Assembly: GCA_019637225.1 (NCBI GenBank)
Contig: JAHBWC010000065.1
Span: 1-51,630 of the forward strand
Source of the DNA: Labilithrix sp.
GTDB lineage: Bacteria; Myxococcota_A; Polyangia; Polyangiales; Polyangiaceae
Direction: 5' to 3'
Length of the DNA stretch: 51,630 nt
Position numbers and translations under genes: made by a program. The notes under the pieces are model-generated. The model was given only the letters and a program-made list of their open reading frames with translations, was not told where the DNA came from and searched no databases. Positions 1 through 8,192 of the stretch are shown one piece after another; position 1 is the stretch's first letter, and every line of letters begins with the position of its first letter.

Positions 1-44
1 CGCCTTTCGTGCGGAGCGCCCGGCGGGGTCGCCGAGCGCTCGCC

Positions 45-290
45 TCACGACGCCGGCGGACCTGCGTCGGGCGTCGCGGGGACGGGGTCTGCGGGCGGCG
101 CGTCGAGCGGGGGCGTGGTCACCGGCGTCGCTTCCGGCACGGCGGGGGCCGCCGCGCCGCTGTCCAGCCACGACGGAGGCGGAGGCTCCTCGTACTCGGG
201 CGGCGGGCCGCTCGGCATCTTGGGCCCCGGACAGGCGAGCAGCGACGCGCCGAAGAGCGTCGCTGCGAGGGTCGTCAGCGCGCGCTTCAC
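45..290 (-). CDS. Small proline-rich lipoprotein, function unknown
   Basis: An 81-residue protein with a short basic N-terminus, a hydrophobic stretch and a lipobox-like LLAC at residues 17-20, followed by a Pro/Ala/Asp-rich tail with no recognisable domain. A signal-peptidase II lipoprotein exposed outside the inner membrane is the natural reading. The start is GTG and overlaps the TGA stop of the upstream lipoprotein gene in a GTGA arrangement, so the two are probably translationally coupled. No known family is recognised. The tail looks disordered and could be a spacer or anchor. Confidence 0.7.
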   Translation of the reverse strand: MKRALTTLAATLFGASLLACPGPKMPSGPPPEYEEPPPPSWLDSGAAAPAVPEATPVTTPPLDAPPADPVPATPDAGPPAS

Positions 291-1765
291 GGAAGCTTGC
301 GCATGCCGAGCGTGTACTTGCCGGTCTTCACGGTGCCCTGCGAGTCGCTGAGGACGACCGCGTAGACCTCGCCGGTGCCGACGGCGGCGGTGAGGGCCCG
401 CTGCGCCGCGAACTGCTTGCCGGGGTAGAGGTAGCCGAGGACCTGCCGGTTCGCCGCCGGCGTCCCCTGCGGATCCTCGAGCACGGTCGGGTTCTTCGTG
501 AGGATGACCTCGAGGTCGGCGTCGCTCGTGACGCTGATCTGCAGCCTCGCGTCGGCGTCGACGGTGAACTTGTAGGCGTCGACCTCGGTGGCGGAGGCGA
601 GGTTCGCGCTCAGCACCTGACCGGAGCTTCCGGTGACGGCGCCGACGAGCTGCGGCGCGTCCATCCCGTGCGCGGACGCCGACTCGTTGGCGACCATCGC
701 GGCGGAGCGCGTCGCGGTCACCTTGGCCGTCGAGCCCGCCGTGCCGCCGAGGTCCGCGACGACGACGTAGTGATCGGTCGCGGCCGCGCCGGCCGGGATG
801 GGGAGGGCGACGCGCAGGTCGTACGGCGGCGGGTTGAAGCCGCCGGTGAACTGGTTACGGCCGGGGAGGACCTGACCGACGCGATCGTCCTTGCCGCCGC
901 CGGTACCGAAGACGAAGGCGACGGGGACGGCGGTGCCGCCGGCGGCGACCTCGATCCGGTAGTCGACGATGGCGGCCTCGCTCGCGGGCGACGTGAGCTT
1001 GAAGAGCTTCGTGTCGGTCGGGCTCGCGAAGGCCTCGTCCGTGCCGGCGCCCAGGTTGAACGGGTTGGCGGCGCGTGCCTTCACCTTCAGCGCGTCGCTC
1101 GCGCTGAGGAACGAGACGCGGGGCTTGCCGCTCGCGTCGAGGTTCGAGACGGAGACCTGGCTCGCCCCGGCCTTGGCCAGCGGCGCCGCGAGGACGAAGC
1201 CCGTGGCGGCCTGCGGACCGCTCGCCTGCGAGCCGAGGTCGAGGAGATCGCCGGCCTCGAGCTGGAACGCGTTCGGATCGAACGCGCGGCTGTCGTTGTT
1301 CTCGATCGCGAACTGGATGAGGCCGCCCTGCTCGACTTCGGCCTTGCCGCCCGCGCCGACGACGTTGATCGCGGGGATGACGGTGAACGCCTTCTCGGCG
1401 GTGAGCGTCCCGATCGTCACGGTGCGCGGCCCGATCGCGGCGTCCTTGGCGATGCGGATCTTCGCGGTGATGAGCGACGGCGTCGACGTCGTGACCTCGA
1501 CGACCTCGATGCCCGGACCGAAGGTCGGCTTCGCGTCTCCGTCGAAGTGGGTCCCGTTGCCGCCGATGCTCACCTCGACCTCGCGATCGAGGATCCCCTT
1601 GCTCGGGGTGACGAGGCCGAGCGACGACTCGTCGCCGGGAGCCGACTCGCCGGGCTTGCCGGCCGGGCCGTCCTTGCCGTCGGTGCCGGGGACGCCGTCC
1701 GAGCCGCCGCATGCCTGCGCCGCGAGCGCGGCGGCCACCAAGAGAGAAAGCTTAACGAGCTTCAT
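287..1765 (-). CDS. Large surface lipoprotein with collagen-like Gly-X-Y linker (paralogue 1)
   Basis: A 492-residue protein. Residues 1-19 form a signal peptide ending in a relaxed lipobox (AAQAC). It is followed at once by about five Gly-X-Y triplets (around residues 23-38) and then by beta-rich, Ig/bacterial pre-peptidase-like modules. The ATG at 1765 is chosen because it gives a complete lipoprotein signal; the reading frame stays open far upstream, but those extra codons look non-coding. The next gene on this strand (ending at 1828) has the same architecture and similar C-terminal motifs (EVDAYKF against EVDVYKF; GKYTLGMRK against GKYSLGVKR), so the pair arose by duplication. Role unknown; a cell-surface binding or structural protein is inferred. 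Confidence 0.8.
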   Translation of the reverse strand: MKLVKLSLLVAAALAAQACGGSDGVPGTDGKDGPAGKPGESAPGDESSLGLVTPSKGILDREVEVSIGGNGTHFDGDAKPTFGPGIEVVEVTTSTPSLITAKIRIAKDAAIGPRTVTIGTLTAEKAFTVIPAINVVGAGGKAEVEQGGLIQFAIENNDSRAFDPNAFQLEAGDLLDLGSQASGPQAATGFVLAAPLAKAGASQVSVSNLDASGKPRVSFLSASDALKVKARAANPFNLGAGTDEAFASPTDTKLFKLTSPASEAAIVDYRIEVAAGGTAVPVAFVFGTGGGKDDRVGQVLPGRNQFTGGFNPPPYDLRVALPIPAGAAATDHYVVVADLGGTAGSTAKVTATRSAAMVANESASAHGMDAPQLVGAVTGSSGQVLSANLASATEVDAYKFTVDADARLQISVTSDADLEVILTKNPTVLEDPQGTPAANRQVLGYLYPGKQFAAQRALTAAVGTGEVYAVVLSDSQGTVKTGKYTLGMRKLP

Positions 1766-1827
1766 GACGAATCCTTTTCGCGTATCGAGATTGAATCGTG
1801 AAAATCCGAAGGTGGTCGCCGGCGCGG

Positions 1828-3339
1828 TCAGCGCGGCGTGACCACCGGAGCGATGCGCTTCACGCCGAGGCTGTACTTGCCGATGGCCTTGCCGGAGTCG
1901 GGCATCGGCGAGACCTCGATGTAGCGCTCCGCGCCGACGAACTCGGTCGTCACGGCCATGCCGGCCGAGCCGCCGCGGCCGAACTCGACGACGTGGTCGC
2001 TGTCGAACGTCGGGACCGTGTCGACGCGGACGAGCACGCTGCCGTCGGAGACGAGGCTGACGAGCATGTCCGTGGGGATCGACTGCGACAGTCCGCTGAA
2101 CTTGTAGACGTCGACCTCGTCGGCCGCGGTGAGCTCGCCGTTGATAACGCGCCCGGGGATCGTGGTCGCGGTTCCGGGGAGCGATCCGATGTTCTGCGCG
2201 GTCGCGCCGGTCGCGTGGGCGGCGGGCTTCTCGGCGACGATCTGCGCGCGGACGGCGCTGTACGCCAGGTCGACCTTCGTCGTCGGACCGTGACCGAGCC
2301 CCGCGTCGACCACGACGAAGTACGCCTTCGAGGCCATCGTCACCGGCCAGGCGACGCGCGCCTCGGTCGCGGGGATGCCGAACATCGGGAAGCCCGGGTC
2401 GTTGCGGCCCTGATCGAGCAGGTCCGCCGCGGCTCCGCTCTCGGGGTAAGCGAGGACGAGCGGCGACATCGTCGAGTCGGCCGGCACCTGCGCCCAGCTG
2501 TCGACGAGCAGCGCCTCCTTGTCGGCGGGCGCGAGGGTGATCGAGAAGAAGCCCGTCTGGAGCTCGTCGGCGAGGACGAGCGGCGTGGTCGTGTTGGCGG
2601 TGAGCTCGACCGGCTGCCGGGCCGTGACGGTGACCGCGTCGAGCGCCGTCAGGTAGCTCGCGCTGTTCTCGTCGTTCGGATCGTTGAAGCCGAGGAAGCC
2701 GAGCGGCCCCGTCTTGGCGCGCGGATCGCCGAGGAAGACGACCGAGCCGTCCGTCGCCGTGAAGCCCTGGTAGGCGAGCCCGACGAGCGACGCGTCCTTC
2801 TGCCCCGTGAGCGGGAAGAGCGTGAAGTTCTCCGTGTCGAACCAGATCTTGTCGCGGTTCGCGATGTCGAGGCGGACGAGGCCGCCCTGCTCGGCCTTGC
2901 CGGCGCCGACCTTCGCGTCGAGGTGCACCGCGACAACGAAGCCGTGCTTCGCCGTCAGCGTCCGACCCTCGGCCTCGACGACGACGTCGTGCTTTCCGAG
3001 CTTCGCGGTGGGCGCGATCTCGATGGTCGCGCGGAGCGTCGCGCCCTCTGCCTCGAGCGCGACGACCTCGATGCCCGCGCCGAAGTCGACCTCGGCCTTC
3101 GAGAGGTCGACCTTGCCGTCCGTGCCGATCGTCACCTCGAGGCGGCGCGCCAGGAGGCCGACGCGCGGCTCGACGAGGTTGATCGCGACCTCGGGCTGGG
3201 GCGCCTCGACCGACGGGCCGGGCTCGCCGGGCTCGCCGGCCTTTCCTTCCACGCCGGCGCTGCCGGGGCTGCCGCAGGCGGGCGCGAGGAGCGCGAGGAG
3301 CGCGGGGACGAAAGACGAGGTCGAACGAAGAAGCTTCAA
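1828..3339 (-). CDS. Large surface lipoprotein with collagen-like Gly-X-Y linker (paralogue 2)
   Basis: A 503-residue paralogue of the gene downstream of it. The start is taken as TTG at 3339 because a strong purine-rich site (AGGAGAGG) lies just upstream and translation from it gives a signal peptide ending in a lipobox (APAC) at residues 19-22. About six Gly-X-Y triplets follow (residues 23-41), then a sequence parallel to the paralogue: E-V-I repeats, EQGGLVRLDI against EQGGLIQFAI, and a shared C-terminal GKYSLGVKR-type motif. It is likely exported and lipid-anchored. The 62-bp gap to the next gene suggests an operon of three lipoproteins. The function is not known; no enzyme motif is visible. 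Confidence 0.8.
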   Translation of the reverse strand: MKLLRSTSSFVPALLALLAPACGSPGSAGVEGKAGEPGEPGPSVEAPQPEVAINLVEPRVGLLARRLEVTIGTDGKVDLSKAEVDFGAGIEVVALEAEGATLRATIEIAPTAKLGKHDVVVEAEGRTLTAKHGFVVAVHLDAKVGAGKAEQGGLVRLDIANRDKIWFDTENFTLFPLTGQKDASLVGLAYQGFTATDGSVVFLGDPRAKTGPLGFLGFNDPNDENSASYLTALDAVTVTARQPVELTANTTTPLVLADELQTGFFSITLAPADKEALLVDSWAQVPADSTMSPLVLAYPESGAAADLLDQGRNDPGFPMFGIPATEARVAWPVTMASKAYFVVVDAGLGHGPTTKVDLAYSAVRAQIVAEKPAAHATGATAQNIGSLPGTATTIPGRVINGELTAADEVDVYKFSGLSQSIPTDMLVSLVSDGSVLVRVDTVPTFDSDHVVEFGRGGSAGMAVTTEFVGAERYIEVSPMPDSGKAIGKYSLGVKRIAPVVTPR

Positions 3340-3520
3340 GGGCCCTCTCCTCTGAAGCGGCCCGCAGGAGGCGTGGCGTGGACCGCTTACTTGGGGGTAT
3401 AGGTGGGAGGGCGGAGCTATGACCTGAAACCCCGAGCGGTGCAAGGGCGACGCGCGGGCTCGCCGACGCTTCCGGCGCGCGGGCGGCGCGCGGACCTGGA
3501 GGGCCGGGAAAGGGCTTCGC
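3340..3520. other. Divergent intergenic region upstream of rpsB
   Basis: Non-coding stretch between the divergently transcribed lipoprotein operon and rpsB. It should hold the promoter of the lipoprotein operon, but I see no convincing -35/-10 pair on the minus strand. The rpsB promoter and leader follow and are listed separately. Confidence 0.4.
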
Positions 3521-3548
3521 TTGACGGCCGAGCCGCCCTGGGTAGGAT
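3521..3548 (+). promoter_or_regulatory. Sigma-70-type promoter of rpsB-tsf
   Basis: TTGACG (3521-3526), a 16-bp spacer and TAGGAT (3543-3548), a good match to a vegetative promoter. It leaves a leader of about 145 nt before the rpsB start at 3701. Confidence 0.6.
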
Positions 3549-3627
3549 GCGCGGCCCCATCCAATTCCGGACGGGAATCCACGCAACGAATCCACACGCT
3601 CCCCACGCGCAAAGCCGCTGGCCCGGT

Positions 3628-3655
3628 GCGACTCCTCTTCCCAGAAGAGCGTCGC
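3628..3655 (+). promoter_or_regulatory. Hairpin in the rpsB leader
   Basis: GCGAC (3628-3632) and CTCTT (3635-3639) pair with AAGAG (3645-3649) and GTCGC (3651-3655), forming a two-segment stem in the untranslated leader about 45 nt before rpsB. Ribosomal protein S2 autoregulates rpsB-tsf in several bacteria through its leader. Whether this hairpin is such an element is inference. Confidence 0.35.
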
Positions 3656-3700
3656 TGGCCACGGAGGGGAGCGGAGGCCCAACCGAAAGGCAAGCGCACC

Positions 3701-4561
3701 ATGGCTCAGACCGAAGTCCCGCAGCTCAAGAACGATTTCCCGTTGCCCCTCCGCTCGCTCCTCGACGCGGGCGTCCACTTCGGACACCAGACCAAGCGCT
3801 GGAACCCGAAGATGAGGCCGTTCATCTACGGCGCGCGCAACGGCATCCACATCATCGACCTCGACCAGACCGCCCGCCTCTTCTCGCGCGCGTTCCACTT
3901 CGTGCAGGAGACCGTCGCCCGCGGCGGCAACATCCTCATGGTCGGAACGAAGCGCCAGGCGCAGGAGATCTGCCAGGAAGAGGCCGTTCGTTCGGGCGCC
4001 TACTACGTCATCAACCGCTGGCTCGGCGGTACGCTCACGAACTTCCGCACGATCAAGCAGGGCCTCGATCGCATGCGCCAGCTCGAGCGCATGAAGGAGG
4101 ACGGCACGTACCTCCAGCTCCCGAAGAAGGAGGTCTCGCGCCTCGAGAAGGAGCGTGAGCGCTTCGAGAAGTACGTTGGCGGCCTCAAGAACATGAACGC
4201 GCTCCCGGCGGCGGTCTTCATCATCGACCCCGCGATGGAGACGATCGCGGTGAGCGAGGCGAAGAAGCTCGGCATCCCGATCATCGCGATCACGGACACC
4301 AACTGCGATCCGGACCTCGTCGACTACGTCATCCCCGGCAACGACGACGCGATCCGCTCGATCAAGCTCATCACGCAGCGCATCGGCGACGCGGTCATCG
4401 AAGGCATGCAGCGCCGCAAGGATCACGGCGCGCGCGACGGCGAGGGCGGCGGCGGCGGTCGTGGCCCGCAGGCCGAGGTCTCGTACGGCCGCCGGCGCCC
4501 GCAGGCCGAAGCCGAGGCCGCTCCGGCCGCCGAGGCCCCCAAGGCCGAGCAGGCCAACTGA
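3701..4561 (+). CDS. rpsB: 30S ribosomal protein S2
   Basis: A 286-residue S2. The N-terminal region has the family hallmarks LLDAGVHFGHQT and WNPKM; the middle has VGTKRQA and WLGGTLTNF; the C-terminal third has FIIDP and IPIIAITDTNCDP. These place it in the small ribosomal subunit. It carries an extra low-complexity C-terminal tail of roughly 45 residues rich in Gly, Arg, Ala and Glu. The ATG at 3701 follows a GAAAGG site. The gene is first in the classic rpsB-tsf operon, 43 bp ahead of tsf. Confidence 0.97.
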   Translation: MAQTEVPQLKNDFPLPLRSLLDAGVHFGHQTKRWNPKMRPFIYGARNGIHIIDLDQTARLFSRAFHFVQETVARGGNILMVGTKRQAQEICQEEAVRSGAYYVINRWLGGTLTNFRTIKQGLDRMRQLERMKEDGTYLQLPKKEVSRLEKERERFEKYVGGLKNMNALPAAVFIIDPAMETIAVSEAKKLGIPIIAITDTNCDPDLVDYVIPGNDDAIRSIKLITQRIGDAVIEGMQRRKDHGARDGEGGGGGRGPQAEVSYGRRRPQAEAEAAPAAEAPKAEQAN

Positions 4562-4604
4562 GCCGCGAAACGCCGCGGCATCTAAGGATTCGAAAGGAGC
4601 TGTC

Positions 4605-5642
4605 ATGGCTGCTGTTACCCCCGCATTGATCAAGGAGCTCCGTGACCGCACGTCCGCGGGCATGAGCGATTGCAAGAACGCGCTCGTCGAGGCCGAAGGC
4701 GATCTCGAGAAGGCCGTCGAGGTCATTCTCAAGAAGGGCATCGTCAAGGCCGCCGCGCGCGCCGGTAAGGTCGCCGCGGAAGGCGAGGTCGGCACCTGGG
4801 TGAGCCCCGACGGTAAGAAGGGCGTCATCGTCGAGGTCAACTGCCAGACCGACTTCGTCGCGCGCGGCGACGACTTCAAGAAGTTCGTCGCCGACGTCGT
4901 GTCGGTCGCGAAGTCGCTGCCGAAGGGCAAAGACCTCGCCGCCGAGAAGTACCCCGGGTCGGACAAGCCCATCGACGAGATCCGCAAGGAGCTCGTCGGC
5001 CGCATCGGCGAGAACATCGTCGTGCGCCGGTGGGACTCGCTCGAGGCGACCGGCGACGCCGGCCTCGTCTACGCCTACGTCCACATGGGCGGCAAGCTCG
5101 CCGTCCTCCTCGCCGCGCAGGCTCCCTCCGCGGACAAGAAGACCGACGGCGGCTTCAAGGCCTTCGTCGAGAACTGCGCGATGCAGGTCGCGGCGATGAG
5201 CCCCGTCGTCGTCGACAAGAGCCAGGTCCAGGCGGCCGACATCGCGAAGCAGAAGGACATCTACCTCGCGCAGCTCAAGGAAGAGCTCGACAACGCGAAC
5301 GCGCGCATCGCCGAGCTCAAGGCGGGCGGTCACGACCTGAACGAGGCGGACCTCGCGGCCGAGCTGAAGGCGGCCGAGCAGAAGAAGGGCCCGCCGGAGG
5401 CCATGTGGCCGAAGGTCGTCGAGGGCAAGATCTCGAAGTGGTACACGGAGGTCACCCTCCTCGGTCAGGACAATGTCTGGGAGCCGGGCGCCGGCTCGGT
5501 CGACAAGGTCCGCGGCGCGCTCGGCAAGACGCTTGGCGGCGACGTCAAGATCGACGGCTTCGTGCGCTTCGGCCTCGGTGACGGCATCGAGAAGAAGACC
5601 GAAGACCTCGCCGCCGAGGTCGCCAAGACGATCAGCGGCTGA
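4605..5642 (+). CDS. tsf: Elongation factor Ts
   Basis: A 345-residue guanine-nucleotide exchange factor for EF-Tu. The N-terminal UBA-like helix region (LRDRTSAGMSDCKNAL), the conserved TDFV motif (residues 82-85) and the C-terminal RFGLGDGIEKK segment are all present. It is longer than the usual 280-300 residues because of a charged insert of about 50 residues (around 225-275) that looks helical or coiled-coil. The ATG at 4605 is preceded by a strong AAAGGAG site. It is cotranscribed with rpsB and followed by an intrinsic terminator. Confidence 0.97.
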   Translation: MAAVTPALIKELRDRTSAGMSDCKNALVEAEGDLEKAVEVILKKGIVKAAARAGKVAAEGEVGTWVSPDGKKGVIVEVNCQTDFVARGDDFKKFVADVVSVAKSLPKGKDLAAEKYPGSDKPIDEIRKELVGRIGENIVVRRWDSLEATGDAGLVYAYVHMGGKLAVLLAAQAPSADKKTDGGFKAFVENCAMQVAAMSPVVVDKSQVQAADIAKQKDIYLAQLKEELDNANARIAELKAGGHDLNEADLAAELKAAEQKKGPPEAMWPKVVEGKISKWYTEVTLLGQDNVWEPGAGSVDKVRGALGKTLGGDVKIDGFVRFGLGDGIEKKTEDLAAEVAKTISG

Positions 5643-5671
5643 TCGAGCCAGTCGCGAACGTCACGCGAAGG

Positions 5672-5704
5672 AGGCCGGTACGCGTCGAGCGTGCCGGCCT
5701 TTTT
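5672..5704 (+). terminator. Rho-independent terminator of rpsB-tsf
   Basis: A 12-bp stem (5672-5683 with 5689-5700, one G-U pair), a 5-nt loop and a run of five T, 29 bp past the tsf stop. A textbook intrinsic terminator. Confidence 0.9.
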
Positions 5705-5859
5705 CATGCCTTCCGCGCCGGCTGGACGAAGTTCGACGCGCGGAGATCCTTCGCTTTCGCGGCCCGTACGAAGCGCGAGCAGACCTCGCGCGGAAGGCCC
5801 GCGGAGGGCTTCGTCTTCGGGAGCGCGCCTTCGCCGGCGCGCGCGGACGGGAGGACTCC

Positions 5860-8055
5860 ATGCGAACGTATCTTCTTGGCGCTGCGGCGCTCGCGCTCGT
5901 CGGCTGCGGTCAGACGACCACCACCTACGTGAAGAGCGACACCACGCTCGGGCGCGTCGTCGTCTATCGGAACGGCGTCGCCTACTTCGAGCGGTACGCC
6001 GAGGTCGAGGGCGACAGCCTGAAGCTGAACGTCCCGCACGACAAGGTCGACGACTTTCTCAAGTCGCTCACCGTGGTCGACGCGACGACCGGCGTGCCGG
6101 CGCCGATCTCGTACCCCTCGACGCCGGCGTCGGGCGGGACGATCGACATGAAGGTCGGCGTCGGGCGAGCGGCTCCCGCGAAGGGCGGCAAGGCGCCCGC
6201 CAGGCACAAGCTGCGGCTCTCGTACGTGACCGAGGCACCCTCCTGGAAGCCGAGCTACCGCGTCGTCGTCGGCAAGTCGGGCAAGGTCGATCTCCAGGGC
6301 TGGGCGATCGTGGACAACACGTCGGGCGAGGACTGGAAGGACGTCCGCCTCGGCGTCGGAGCGAGCTCGGCGATGTCGTTCCGCTTCGACCTCAAGGGCC
6401 TCCGCCTCGTCGAGCGTGAGACGCTCCAGGACTCGGACCTCTTCGCGCAGGCGCCGCCGACGGGCGGCGCGTCCTACGGCCAGCCCAACGGGATCGCGCG
6501 GCCGCACCGCGTCGTCGGCGACTTCAGCGACGAGACGATCGCGATGGCCGAGAACGAGCAGCACAAGAGGCGCGTGCTGACCTCGTCGAACATCCCTGGG
6601 CCGGGAGGTGGTGGCGCCGCGCATGAGCGTCCGAAGGCCGGGGCGCACGATACCGCGGCGGCGGACGACGGCGAGCGCGCGGCTAGCGCCGCGGTGACGC
6701 GGATGGCGAGCTCCCTCCAGGCCAACGCCCAGAACCAGATCGTCATCGAGGGCTACGCGGCGGCGGGCGACAAGGACAAGATGGGCGCGTCGCTCCAGCG
6801 CGCGAACCGCCTGCGTGACCAGCTCGTGCGCAACGGCATCGACGCGAGTCGCATCGTCGCGCTCGGCAAGGGCGAGCAGGCCGGCCGGAGCGGCGGCGCG
6901 CGCGTCGTCGAGGCGCAGAACACCCCGCCGCCGGCGAAGGTGGCGGCCGATCACGGCGGAGCGCGCGACGCCGAGCCGGCGACCGCGGACGGGAAGCCCG
7001 CGAGCGAGCCCATCGGCACGTCGCACTTCGAGTCGACGGCGCCGATGACCGTCCCGAAGGGGACCTCGGCGATGGTCTCGATCCTCCGCTCGGAGACCGA
7101 GGGCGAGGTCGTGTACCTCTTCGATCCGGAGAGCCCGCGAGGCAACGCGCAGTTCCCGTTCCGGACGCTCCGCTTCCGCAACCCGACGGACAGCGCGCTC
7201 GAGAGCGGGCCGGTCAGCGTCTTCGGGGAAGGGAAGTTCGTCGGAGAGGGCCTCGCCGAGCCGATCCCGGCGCGCTCGGTGGCGTTCGTCCCGTTCGCGC
7301 TCGATCGCCAGATCGTCGTCGAGCGCAAGGACGGCGAGCGCGACGACATCGCGCGCATCATCACGGTCAACCGCGGCGTCTTCTCGACGGAGCTCCGTCA
7401 CACGAAGAAGGCGACGTTCACGCTCTTCAACCGCATGGGGGAGCGGGCGACCGTCTACATCAAGCACTCGGTCACGCCGGGCTTCAAGCTGACGAAGTTC
7501 CCCGACTCGCGGAGCCCGGTGCCGGGCGCGGGGGACTCGAGCGACCACCTCGCGGGCGCGAACCTGTTCCGCGTGGACCTCGAGCCGAACGGCCGCGCGG
7601 ACGTCGACATCGAGGAGGCGACGCCGGTGTTCCGTACGACCGACATCCGCTCGCCCGCGGGCCTCGACCTCGTGCGCGCTTACCTGTCGCACGCGGCGGT
7701 CGAGGGGCCGCTCAAGGCGCACGTCGAGAAGCTCCTCGAGCTCAACGCCGAGATGGTCAAGATCGAGCAGCGCATCGCGACGGGCCGCGAGCAGATGGGC
7801 GAGTACCGCACGCGCATGGACGAGCTTCACGCGCAGCTCGTGACGCTGAAGGCGGTGAAGACCGCCGGCCCGCTGATGACCCACCTCGAGAAGAAGCTCC
7901 AGGAGGTCAGCGAGAAGATGTCGAAGGGCACCGTGGACCTCGTGACGCTCCAGGAGACGCTCATGGTCGCGCGCGTGCAGTTCCAGTCGGGCGTCGCCGA
8001 CCTCACGCTCGACCGGCCCGACGCGAAGGACGCCCACGCCAGCGCGGGCAAGTAG
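5860..8055 (+). CDS. DUF4139-domain lipoprotein with embedded OmpA-like segment
   Basis: A 731-residue protein. The signal ends in a lipobox ALVGC (residues 12-16). The N-terminal part resembles the DUF4140/DUF4139 family (VVVYRNGVAYFER near 28-40; APSWKPSYRVVV near 126-137; SGEDWKDVRLGV near 154-165), and the same domain resumes after about residue 390. Between the halves sits a region with an OmpA-like core at about 290-345 (IVIEGYAAAG, RANRLRDQLVRNGID, IVALGKGE). The acidic residue normally used to bind peptidoglycan is Ala here, while the Arg is kept. The C-terminus is helical (about 620-700) and may form a coiled coil. An envelope role is inferred. The ATG at 5860 follows a GGGAGG site. 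It appears monocistronic. Confidence 0.8.
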   Translation: MRTYLLGAAALALVGCGQTTTTYVKSDTTLGRVVVYRNGVAYFERYAEVEGDSLKLNVPHDKVDDFLKSLTVVDATTGVPAPISYPSTPASGGTIDMKVGVGRAAPAKGGKAPARHKLRLSYVTEAPSWKPSYRVVVGKSGKVDLQGWAIVDNTSGEDWKDVRLGVGASSAMSFRFDLKGLRLVERETLQDSDLFAQAPPTGGASYGQPNGIARPHRVVGDFSDETIAMAENEQHKRRVLTSSNIPGPGGGGAAHERPKAGAHDTAAADDGERAASAAVTRMASSLQANAQNQIVIEGYAAAGDKDKMGASLQRANRLRDQLVRNGIDASRIVALGKGEQAGRSGGARVVEAQNTPPPAKVAADHGGARDAEPATADGKPASEPIGTSHFESTAPMTVPKGTSAMVSILRSETEGEVVYLFDPESPRGNAQFPFRTLRFRNPTDSALESGPVSVFGEGKFVGEGLAEPIPARSVAFVPFALDRQIVVERKDGERDDIARIITVNRGVFSTELRHTKKATFTLFNRMGERATVYIKHSVTPGFKLTKFPDSRSPVPGAGDSSDHLAGANLFRVDLEPNGRADVDIEEATPVFRTTDIRSPAGLDLVRAYLSHAAVEGPLKAHVEKLLELNAEMVKIEQRIATGREQMGEYRTRMDELHAQLVTLKAVKTAGPLMTHLEKKLQEVSEKMSKGTVDLVTLQETLMVARVQFQSGVADLTLDRPDAKDAHASAGK

Positions 8056-8062
8056 CGCGCCC

Positions 8063-8104
8063 GCGCACGGCGCCGGGCTGTGCGCGCACGGCGCCCGGCT
8101 GTGC
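8063..8104 (+). repeat. 21-bp tandem duplication
   Basis: Two adjacent 21-bp units (8063-8083 and 8084-8104) differing at one base, just past the DUF4139 gene. Each unit is GC-rich and partly self-complementary. It could act as a termination region, but there is no T-run. Confidence 0.7.
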
Positions 8105-8192
8105 GACGACGGGAGGTTCGATCGGACCGCTCGCTCTGCGATGACGGAACGAACCGGTCGAATTCATGGCGTCCGGGTACTAGTTTGTTCGC

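Noticed and set aside
1..44. Possible gene end at the left edge
   Set aside because: Too short to support any call, and the open frame across it on the + strand is Arg-rich with no features.
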